From Streptococcus mitis (lineage in GTDB: Bacteria; Bacillota; Bacilli; Lactobacillales; Streptococcaceae): DNA of 64,000 bases. The DNA lies in NCBI RefSeq assembly GCF_002005545.1, contig NZ_LBMT01000001.1, forward strand, positions 1,014,301 through 1,078,300, written 5' to 3'. Both the position numbers and the translations under genes were made by a program. Below are positions 53,564-60,780 of this stretch, piece by piece. Position 1 is the stretch's first letter. Each line of letters starts with the position of its first letter. The notes under the pieces were generated by a model. The model was not told the origin of the DNA and made no database searches. It was given only the letters and a program-made list of their open reading frames with translations.

Positions 53564-55138
53564 GTGAAATTTAATGAATTAAACTTGTCTGCTGATTTGC
53601 TAGCAGAGATTGAAAAAGCTGGTTTTGTAGAAGCCAGTCCTATCCAAGAACAAACCATTCCCTTGGCCCTTGAAGGCAAGGACGTTATCGGTCAAGCTCA
53701 GACTGGTACAGGAAAAACTGCAGCCTTTGGCTTGCCAACTCTTGAAAAAATCCGTACAGAAGAAGCGACCATTCAAGCCTTGGTTATCGCTCCAACTCGT
53801 GAACTAGCTGTCCAAAGTCAAGAAGAACTCTTCCGCTTTGGCCGTAGCAAGGGAGTCAAAGTCCGCTCAGTATATGGCGGTTCAAGCATTGAAAAACAAA
53901 TTAAGGCTCTTAAATCTGGTGCCCATATCGTGGTGGGAACTCCAGGTCGCCTCTTGGACTTGATTAAACGTAAGGCCTTGAAATTACAAGATATTGAAAC
54001 CCTCATCCTTGACGAAGCAGATGAAATGCTCAACATGGGCTTCCTTGAAGACATTGAAGCCATCATTTCTCGTGTCCCTGAAAACCGTCAAACCTTGCTC
54101 TTCTCAGCAACTATGCCAGATGCCATCAAACGTATCGGTGTTCAATTTATGAAAGAACCTGAACATGTCAAGATTGCTGCCAAGGAATTGACAACAGAAT
54201 TGGTTGACCAGTACTATATTCGTGTTAAAGAACAAGAAAAATTTGATACCATGACTCGTCTTATGGATGTGGAACAGCCTGAGCTTGCTATTGTATTTGG
54301 TCGTACAAAGCGCCGTGTAGATGAATTGACTCGTGGTCTTAAAATCCGTGGCTTCCGTGCTGAAGGAATTCATGGAGACCTAGACCAAAACAAACGTCTT
54401 CGTGTCCTTCGTGACTTTAAAAATGGCAATCTTGATGTTTTGGTTGCGACAGACGTTGCAGCGCGTGGCTTGGATATTTCAGGTGTGACCCATGTCTATA
54501 ACTACGATATTCCACAAGATCCTGAAAGTTATGTTCACCGTATTGGTCGTACAGGTCGTGCTGGTAAGTCAGGTCAGTCTATTACTTTCGTATCACCAAA
54601 TGAAATGGGCTACCTCCAAATCATTGAAAACTTGACTAAGAAACGAATGAAAGGTCTCAAACCTGCAAGTGCAGAAGAAGCCTTCCAAGCAAAAAAACAC
54701 GTAGCTCTCAAGAAAATCGAACGTGATTTTGCAGATGAGACTATCCGTGCCAACTTTGAGAAATTTGGTAAGGATGCTCGTAAGCTAGCTGCCGAATTTA
54801 CTCCAGAAGAATTGGCAATGTATATCTTGAGTCTGACAGTCCAAGACCCAGATAGCCTTCCAGAAGTGGAGATTGCGCGTGAAAAACCACTGCCATTTAA
54901 ACCATCAGGTAATGGCTTCGGTGGTAAAGCTAAGGGAGGTCGTCGTGGAGATGACCGTCGTGATAATCGCCGTGGAGACAACCGTCGTGGTCGTCGTGAT
55001 GATTTCAAAAAAGGAAGTCGTGGCAATGATCGTTTTGATAAAGACAGACGTTACCGTAATAAAGACAATAAAAAACCACGCAATACTTCAAGTGAAAAGC
55101 AAACAGGCTTTGTTATTCGTAATAAGGGCGATAAATAA
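53564..55138 (+). CDS. DEAD-box ATP-dependent RNA helicase (CshA-like)
   Basis: A 524-residue helicase that unwinds RNA in ribosome assembly and mRNA decay. Motifs run in order: the Q-motif region PIQEQTIPLAL, AQTGTGKT (I), PTREL (Ia), GTPGR (Ib), DEAD (II), SAT (III), then ARGLD and HRIGRTGRAG (V, VI). The last 90 residues are rich in Arg, Gly, Asp and Lys, an RNA-binding tail as in CshA. The start is a GTG with AAAGAAG upstream. It has a long leader, so expression may be post-transcriptionally tuned. Confidence 0.94.
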   Translation: MKFNELNLSADLLAEIEKAGFVEASPIQEQTIPLALEGKDVIGQAQTGTGKTAAFGLPTLEKIRTEEATIQALVIAPTRELAVQSQEELFRFGRSKGVKVRSVYGGSSIEKQIKALKSGAHIVVGTPGRLLDLIKRKALKLQDIETLILDEADEMLNMGFLEDIEAIISRVPENRQTLLFSATMPDAIKRIGVQFMKEPEHVKIAAKELTTELVDQYYIRVKEQEKFDTMTRLMDVEQPELAIVFGRTKRRVDELTRGLKIRGFRAEGIHGDLDQNKRLRVLRDFKNGNLDVLVATDVAARGLDISGVTHVYNYDIPQDPESYVHRIGRTGRAGKSGQSITFVSPNEMGYLQIIENLTKKRMKGLKPASAEEAFQAKKHVALKKIERDFADETIRANFEKFGKDARKLAAEFTPEELAMYILSLTVQDPDSLPEVEIAREKPLPFKPSGNGFGGKAKGGRRGDDRRDNRRGDNRRGRRDDFKKGSRGNDRFDKDRRYRNKDNKKPRNTSSEKQTGFVIRNKGDK

Positions 55139-55139
55139 G

Positions 55140-55170
55140 AAAAAGCGGTTCAAAATGAATCGCTTTTTTA
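55140..55170 (+). terminator. Terminator after the helicase gene
   Basis: AAAAGCGGTTC and GAATCGCTTTT pair over AAAAT, followed by T residues. Confidence 0.9.
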
Positions 55171-55323
55171 TATAAGGAGACCGAATGGAAAAAGAAAGAT
55201 AAATAAAATAGATATATTATGTTCTTGTAATATTATAATACACAAAAATAGGGAGCTTGTCAATAGAAAAGAAGCAATTTAATTAAAAATATTCTTGTTT
55301 TTTCAAATTGCAATTAAATAAGC

Positions 55324-55368
55324 AATTTTCAGATAATAATTGAAAATTTAAGCTGTTTATGTTATAAT
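55324..55368 (+). promoter_or_regulatory. codY promoter with a CodY box
   Basis: TTGAAA (55340-55345) and an extended TATAAT (55363-55368) are 17 bases apart. AATTTTCAGATAATA at 55324-55338 matches 13 of 15 bases of the CodY consensus AATTTTCWGAAAATT, next to the -35. This suggests autorepression. Confidence 0.8.
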
Positions 55369-55394
55369 GATAGCGATTAAATTCGAGGTGAAAA

Positions 55395-56183
55395 ATGGCA
55401 CATTTATTAGAAAAAACAAGAAAAATTACTTCTATCCTGAAGCGCTCAGAGGAGCAGTTGCAGGAAGAACTTCCATACAATGCGATTACCCGTCAATTGG
55501 CAGATATTATTGACTGTAACGCCTGTATCGTCAATAGCAAGGGACGTCTCCTTGGTTATTTCATGCGTTACAAAACCAATACAGATCGTGTAGAGCAGTT
55601 CTTCCAAACTAAGATTTTCCCAGATGACTACATTCAAGGTGCGAACATGATCTACGATACAGAAGCCAATCTGACAGTTGATCATGATTTGAGTATTTTC
55701 CCTGTGGAAAGTCGTGCCGACTTTCCAGATGGTTTGACGACTATTGCACCGATTCATGTATCAGGGATTCGTCTTGGTTCTTTGATTATTTGGCGCAATG
55801 ATAAAAAATTCGAAGATGAGGATTTGATCCTTGTTGAGATTGCGAGTACCGTTGTTGGGATTCAACTCCTTAATTTCCAACGTGAAGAAGATGAGAAAAA
55901 TATTCGCCGCCGTACTGCTGTTACCATGGCGGTTAATACCCTTTCTTACTCCGAACTCCGTGCTGTTTCAGCAATTTTAGGGGAATTAAATGGAAATGAA
56001 GGGCAGTTGACTGCGTCTGTGATTGCAGACCGTATCGGTATTACCCGTTCTGTGATTGTCAATGCTCTTCGTAAACTTGAGTCTGCGGGAATTATTGAAA
56101 GTCGCTCACTTGGAATGAAAGGAACCTACCTTAAGGTTTTGATTTCAGATATTTTTGAAGAAGTGAAGAAAAGAGATTACTAA
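55395..56183 (+). CDS. codY: GTP/branched-chain amino acid-sensing global regulator CodY
   Basis: A 262-residue repressor of nutrient-limitation genes. The N-terminal GAF domain (about 1-155) binds isoleucine and related amino acids, and the C-terminal winged helix shows [26 protein letters not shown]. CodY is reported to be essential or nearly so in pneumococcus through iron uptake control. GAGGTG precedes the ATG. The stop codon overlaps the pncA start by one base. Confidence 0.97.
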   Translation: MAHLLEKTRKITSILKRSEEQLQEELPYNAITRQLADIIDCNACIVNSKGRLLGYFMRYKTNTDRVEQFFQTKIFPDDYIQGANMIYDTEANLTVDHDLSIFPVESRADFPDGLTTIAPIHVSGIRLGSLIIWRNDKKFEDEDLILVEIASTVVGIQLLNFQREEDEKNIRRRTAVTMAVNTLSYSELRAVSAILGELNGNEGQLTASVIADRIGITRSVIVNALRKLESAGIIESRSLGMKGTYLKVLISDIFEEVKKRDY

Positions 56184-56758
56184 TGACTAAGGCTTTAATT
56201 TCGATTGATTATACAGAAGATTTTGTTGCTGATAGTGGAAAATTGACAGCAGGCGCTCCAGCTCAGGCGATTTCGGATGCCATCAGCAAGGTGACTCGAT
56301 TAGCTTTTGAACGCGGAGATTACATCTTTTTTACCATTGATGCTCACGAAGAAAATGATTGTTTTCATCCAGAAAGCAAGCTGTTTCCTCCTCACAATTT
56401 GATTGGAACTAGTGGGCGGAATTTATACGGAGATTTGGGGACCTTTTATCAAGAACATGGTTCAGACAGTCGTGTCTTTTGGATGGATAAACGCCATTAC
56501 TCAGCTTTTTCAGGGACTGACCTGGATATCCGCTTGAGAGAGCGTCGAATTTCTACCGTTATCTTAACAGGAGTCTTGACGGATATTTGTGTCCTGCATA
56601 CAGCTATAGATGCCTATAATCTAGGATATGATATCGAGATTGTTAAACCAGCTGTTGCTTCCATCTGGCCTGAAAATCATCAATTTGCCCTAGGTCATTT
56701 CAAAAATACACTCGGAGCTAAGTTGGTAGATGAAAATCTAAATGAAATTTCTGAGTAA
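56183..56758 (+). CDS. pncA: Nicotinamidase
   Basis: A 191-residue cysteine hydrolase that converts nicotinamide to nicotinate for NAD salvage. The triad Asp9, Lys103 and Cys136 (LTDICVLH) and the metal ligands Asp53, His55 and His71 are all in place as in the pneumococcal enzyme. It is coupled to codY by a one-base TAATG overlap, which puts NAD salvage in the transcript of a nutrient regulator. Confidence 0.96.
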   Translation: MTKALISIDYTEDFVADSGKLTAGAPAQAISDAISKVTRLAFERGDYIFFTIDAHEENDCFHPESKLFPPHNLIGTSGRNLYGDLGTFYQEHGSDSRVFWMDKRHYSAFSGTDLDIRLRERRISTVILTGVLTDICVLHTAIDAYNLGYDIEIVKPAVASIWPENHQFALGHFKNTLGAKLVDENLNEISE

Positions 56759-56794
56759 TTTGGTTGGTGAAATGAAAAAAATTGAAAAAAAGTG

Positions 56795-56823
56795 TTGACA
56801 AGGATCACAAAAGTTGATATACT
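56795..56823 (+). promoter_or_regulatory. Promoter of tRNA-Leu
   Basis: TTGACA and TATACT (preceded by TGA) are 17 bases apart, 15 bases before the tRNA. Confidence 0.9.
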
Positions 56824-56838
56824 AGTAAAGTAATCGAC

Positions 56839-56924
56839 GCGGGGATGGCGGAATTGGCAGACGCGCAGGACTAAGGATCCTGTGACCGCTTTAGGTCGTG
56901 AGGGTTCAAGTCCCTCTCTCCGCA
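56839..56924 (+). tRNA. tRNA-Leu (anticodon AAG)
   Basis: An 86-base class II tRNA. The acceptor arms GCGGGGA and TCTCCGC pair, the anticodon stem CAGGA/TCCTG holds loop CTAAGGA with anticodon AAG, the long variable arm is present, and the T-arm has GGTTCAAGTCC. The discriminator is A, correct for Leu. CCA is not encoded. It is a lone tRNA with its own promoter and terminator and a possible integration site. Confidence 0.95.
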
Positions 56925-56930
56925 TAGGAT

Positions 56931-56961
56931 AAGAGTTAGCTTAGGCTAGCTCTTTTGTTTT
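56931..56961 (+). terminator. Terminator after tRNA-Leu
   Basis: GAGTTAGC and GCTAGCTC pair over TTAG, followed by TTTTGTTTTC. Confidence 0.88.
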
Positions 56962-57063
56962 CATATAATTCAAGTAGAGTAAAAAATTTTTGCTCTTTTT
57001 TTGTATTTCATAAACATTTCATATTTGAATTTTATAATAGTCTTACAAATATGGAGGTGACGA

Positions 57064-58341
57064 ATGAATCCAATCCAAAGAGCTTGGGCTTATGTCAGCA
57101 GAAAACGACTGAGAAGTTTTATTTTATTTCTGATTTTGTTTGTCCTATTGGCTGGAATTTCAGCCTGTTTGACTCTGATGAAGTCCAACAAAACAGTTGA
57201 AACCAATCTTTACAAATCACTCAACACATCTTTTTCTATTAAGAAGATAGAAAATGATCAGACTTTTAAGTTGTCAGATCTAGCGTCCGTGAGCAAGATT
57301 AAAGGATTGGAAAATGTTTCTCCTGAACTCGAGACGGTCGCAAAACTAAAAGACAAGGAAGCAGTGAGTGGCGAGCAGAGCGTGGAACGTGATGATTTGT
57401 CAGCTGCGGATAAGAATTTGGTTAGCTTAACGGCTCTTGAAGATTCATCTAAGGATGTCACCTTTACCAGCTCGGCTTTCAATCTAAAAGAAGGGCGACA
57501 CCTTCAAAAAGGGGATTCAAAGAAAATTCTGATCCACGAAGAGTTGACTAAGAAGAACGGTCTTTCGCTTCATGACAAGATTGCCTTAGATGCTGGTCAG
57601 TCAGAAGCTGGTAAAGGACAAACTGTCGAGTTTGAAATCGTCGGAATCTTCTCTGGTAAAAAACAAGAGAAATTTACAGGTTTGTCTTCTGACTTCAGTG
57701 AAAACCAAGTCTTTACAGACTATGAAAGTAGCCAAACCCTTTTGGGCAATACTGAACCTCAAGTTAGTGCAGCGCGCTTCTATGTAGAAAATCCTAAGGA
57801 AATGGACGGACTCATGAAGCAGGTAGAAAACTTGGACTTGGAAAATCAAGGCTATCAAGTCGAAAAGGAAAGCAAGGCTTTTGAACAAATCAAAGACTCA
57901 GTTGCTACCTTCCAAACCTTCCTAACCATCTTCCTTTATGGGATGTTGATAGCTGGAGCTGGAGCCTTAATTTTGGTCTTGTCTCTCTGGTTGAGAGAAC
58001 GGGTCTACGAAGTGGGAATTTTACTGGCACTTGGAAAAGGTAAGATCTCGATCTTCCTACAGTTCTGTTTAGAGGTAGTTTTGGTATCTCTCGGTGCTTT
58101 GCTTCCATCCTTTATCGCTGGAAATGCCATTACATCCTATCTGCTCCAAACTGTCCTATCCAGTGGAGATCAGGCAAGCTTACAAGATACACTAGCCAAA
58201 ACAAGCAGTTTATCAACCAGCATCTTTTCTTTTGCAGAATCCTATGTTTTTCTAGTTCTGCTTAGTTGCTTATCTGTAGCCCTTTGTTTCCTATTCTTAT
58301 TTAGAAAATCACCGAAAGAAATTTTATCATCTATTAGTTAA
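57064..58341 (+). CDS. vex1: ABC transporter permease Vex1
   Basis: A 425-residue FtsX-type permease with one N-terminal helix (about 17-37), an extracellular domain (about 38-285) and three C-terminal helices ending in KSPKEILSSIS. It matches Vexp1, half of the Vex123 exporter linked in pneumococcus to the Pep27 peptide and vancomycin tolerance. GGAGGTG precedes the ATG. vex2 follows 12 bases later. No pep27 or vncRS follows vex3 here. Confidence 0.9.
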   Translation: MNPIQRAWAYVSRKRLRSFILFLILFVLLAGISACLTLMKSNKTVETNLYKSLNTSFSIKKIENDQTFKLSDLASVSKIKGLENVSPELETVAKLKDKEAVSGEQSVERDDLSAADKNLVSLTALEDSSKDVTFTSSAFNLKEGRHLQKGDSKKILIHEELTKKNGLSLHDKIALDAGQSEAGKGQTVEFEIVGIFSGKKQEKFTGLSSDFSENQVFTDYESSQTLLGNTEPQVSAARFYVENPKEMDGLMKQVENLDLENQGYQVEKESKAFEQIKDSVATFQTFLTIFLYGMLIAGAGALILVLSLWLRERVYEVGILLALGKGKISIFLQFCLEVVLVSLGALLPSFIAGNAITSYLLQTVLSSGDQASLQDTLAKTSSLSTSIFSFAESYVFLVLLSCLSVALCFLFLFRKSPKEILSSIS

Positions 58342-58353
58342 GAAGGAGAAATC

Positions 58354-59001
58354 ATGACTTTATTACAATTACAAGATGTTACCTACCGTTATAAGAACAC
58401 TGCTGAAGCAGTCCTATATCAGATCAATTATAATTTTGAACCCGGGAAATTTTACAGTATTATTGGGGAGTCAGGAGCAGGAAAATCCACTCTCTTGTCC
58501 CTACTGGCTGGTCTAGATAGTCCTGTTGAAGGTTCTATCCTTTTCCAAGGAGAGGATATTCGTAAGAAGGGCTATTCCTACCATCGTATGCACCATATTT
58601 CCCTGGTCTTTCAAAATTATAACTTGATAGATTATCTTTCTCCACTGGAAAATATCCGCTTGGTCAACAAAAAGGCAAGCAAGGATACACTGCTTGAGCT
58701 TGGTTTGGATGAAAGTCAGATCAAGCGGAATGTTCTCCAGTTATCAGGTGGTCAACAACAACGTGTTGCTATTGCTCGTAGTTTGGTATCAGAAGCTCCA
58801 GTTATTCTTGCAGATGAGCCAACGGGAAATCTGGACCCTAAAACTGCTGGAGATATTGTCGAACTGCTCAAATCACTTGCCCAGAAAACAGGTAAATGTG
58901 TCATCGTCGTAACTCACAGCAAAGAAGTGGCACAAGCGTCAGATATTACACTTGAATTGAAGGACAAGAAACTGACTGAAACTCGCAATACTAGTAAATA
59001 A
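58354..59001 (+). CDS. vex2: ABC transporter ATP-binding protein Vex2
   Basis: A 215-residue ATPase of the LolD/MacB-like group with Walker A GESGAGKST, signature LSGGQQQR, Walker B VILADEPTGNLD and switch His in VVTHS. It energises the Vex1-Vex3 heterodimer. AGAAGGAG precedes the start. It is the middle gene of the operon. Confidence 0.92.
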   Translation: MTLLQLQDVTYRYKNTAEAVLYQINYNFEPGKFYSIIGESGAGKSTLLSLLAGLDSPVEGSILFQGEDIRKKGYSYHRMHHISLVFQNYNLIDYLSPLENIRLVNKKASKDTLLELGLDESQIKRNVLQLSGGQQQRVAIARSLVSEAPVILADEPTGNLDPKTAGDIVELLKSLAQKTGKCVIVVTHSKEVAQASDITLELKDKKLTETRNTSK

Positions 59002-59051
59002 TTTGAGCTTGTTTTGATAGAATTATAAAACAAAATCTAGAAAGGGAACCT

Positions 59052-60431
59052 ATGTTACACAACGCATTTGCCTATGTTACAAGGAAGTTTTTCAAATCGA
59101 TTGTCATCTTCCTGATTATTCTCCTCATGGCGAGCTTGAGTTTGGTCGGCTTGTCGATCAAGGGAGCTACTGCCAAGGCTTCTCAGGAGACATTTAAAAA
59201 TATCACCAATAGCTTCTCCATGCAAATCAATCGTCGCGTTAATCAAGGGACGCCACGTGGTGCTGGGAATATCAAGGGTGAAGATATCAAAAAAATCACC
59301 GAAAACAAGGCCATTGAGTCTTATGTTAAACGCATTAATGCCATTGGAGATTTGACTGGATATGAACTCATCGAAACTCCAGATACCAAGAAAAATCTGA
59401 CACCTGATCGTGCTAAACATTTTGGAAGTAGCTTGATGATTACAGGTGTCAATGACTCCTCTAAAGAAGACAAGTTTGTCTCTGGTTCTTATAAGCTGGT
59501 CGAAGGTGAGCACCTAACAAATGACGACAAGGATAAGATTCTCCTGCACAAGGACTTGGCAGCCAAACACGGCTGGAAAGTAGGGGATAAGGTCAAACTA
59601 GACTCTAATATCTACGATGCAGACAATGAAAAAGGTGCCAAAGAAACAGTCGAAGTGACAATAAAGGGACTCTTTGATGGTCACAATAAGTCGGCAGTAA
59701 CCTACTCACAAGAACTCTATGAAAATACAGCCATCACAGACATCCATACGGCTGCAAAACTTTATGGATATACAGAAGACACAGCTATTTATGGGGACGC
59801 AACTTTCTTTGTAACAGCGGACAAGAACTTGGATGATGTCATGAAAGAGTTGAATGGTATCAGTGGTATAAATTGGAAGAGCTATACACTTGTGAAGAGC
59901 TCCTCAAACTACCCAGCTCTAGAGCAATCCATTTCAGGTATGTACAAGATGGCCAATCTCCTCTTCTGGGGTAGCTTGAGTTTCTCAGTCCTTCTCCTTG
60001 CCCTCTTACTCAGCCTTTGGATCAATGCCCGTCGCAAGGAAGTAGGTATTCTCCTCTCTATCGGTCTCAAGCAGGCAAGTATCTTGGGTCAATTCATCAC
60101 TGAATCCATCTTGATTGCCATCCCTGCTCTTGTTTCTGCTTACTTCTTAGCTACTTACACAGCGCGTGCAATCGGAAATACTGTTCTTGCCAATGTCACT
60201 TCAGGTGTTGCCAAGCAAGCCAGCAAGGCTGCTCAAGCCTCTAACCTTGGTGGTGGTGCAGAAGTAGATGGCTTTAGCAAGACCTTGTCGAGCCTAGATA
60301 TTTCTATTCAGACATCAGATTTTATCATCGTCTTTGTCCTAGCCTTGGTTCTAGTGGTTCTTGTTATAGCGCTTGCTTCAAGTAATCTCCTTAGAAAACA
60401 ACCAAAAGAGCTCTTGCTCGATAGTGAATAA
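59052..60431 (+). CDS. vex3: ABC transporter permease Vex3
   Basis: A 459-residue FtsX-type permease, partner of Vex1. One N-terminal helix (about 14-34) is followed by a large extracellular domain (35-295) and three helices, ending QPKELLLDSE. A low-complexity stretch (SGVAKQASKAAQASNLGGG) lies between the last two helices. AAAGGG precedes the ATG. The gene ends the operon. Confidence 0.9.
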   Translation: MLHNAFAYVTRKFFKSIVIFLIILLMASLSLVGLSIKGATAKASQETFKNITNSFSMQINRRVNQGTPRGAGNIKGEDIKKITENKAIESYVKRINAIGDLTGYELIETPDTKKNLTPDRAKHFGSSLMITGVNDSSKEDKFVSGSYKLVEGEHLTNDDKDKILLHKDLAAKHGWKVGDKVKLDSNIYDADNEKGAKETVEVTIKGLFDGHNKSAVTYSQELYENTAITDIHTAAKLYGYTEDTAIYGDATFFVTADKNLDDVMKELNGISGINWKSYTLVKSSSNYPALEQSISGMYKMANLLFWGSLSFSVLLLALLLSLWINARRKEVGILLSIGLKQASILGQFITESILIAIPALVSAYFLATYTARAIGNTVLANVTSGVAKQASKAAQASNLGGGAEVDGFSKTLSSLDISIQTSDFIIVFVLALVLVVLVIALASSNLLRKQPKELLLDSE

Positions 60432-60780
60432 GTTTGAAAAAATTAGTCTGGAATAAAGATTGCATCTTGTTTTTCTATTCCAGAATGGTGGATAGAGAAT
60501 GCATATTTAACAATACAAAATAGAGTCGAAAGCAGTGGTGAAAATCATTGCTTTCAATCGCTTTCTTTGTACTTTTGCTGGTGGATGTGATATACTAAAA
60601 TCGTGGAATTCAGTGGAAGAACAATTTACAATTTCTATATTCAAATATGTATAAAAATTTATTCATAATTTGCTTTTAAATAAATAGAAAACCTGTAGAT
60701 ACCTATCCAGACTGCAAAGGTAGATGAGCCTGCTGTGGCTGAGTTTGCCTTTTTAAAAATATAAAATAGTGAGGAAAACA
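60432..60780. other. Intergenic region after vex3 with promoter for the LysM protein gene
   Basis: There is no pep27-like frame here. CTGGAATA and TATTCCAG (60448-60483) form an inverted repeat that may end the vex transcript. An extended -10 (TGA then TATACT at 60591-60596) with TTGTAC 18 bases upstream can drive the surface protein gene, leaving a leader of about 180 bases. Confidence 0.55.

Noticed and set aside
56839-56961. tRNA-Leu as attachment site of an integrated element carrying vex and the LysM gene
   Set aside because: No integrase and no duplicated tRNA 3' end found in the window.
60700-60770. VDEPA-like codons just upstream of the LysM protein gene
   Set aside because: A few codons resembling the downstream repeat, lacking a start and interrupted by a stop; probably chance.
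60432-60780. Search for pep27 after vex3
   Set aside because: No small frame with the Pep27 start or a suitable ribosome site is present on either strand.
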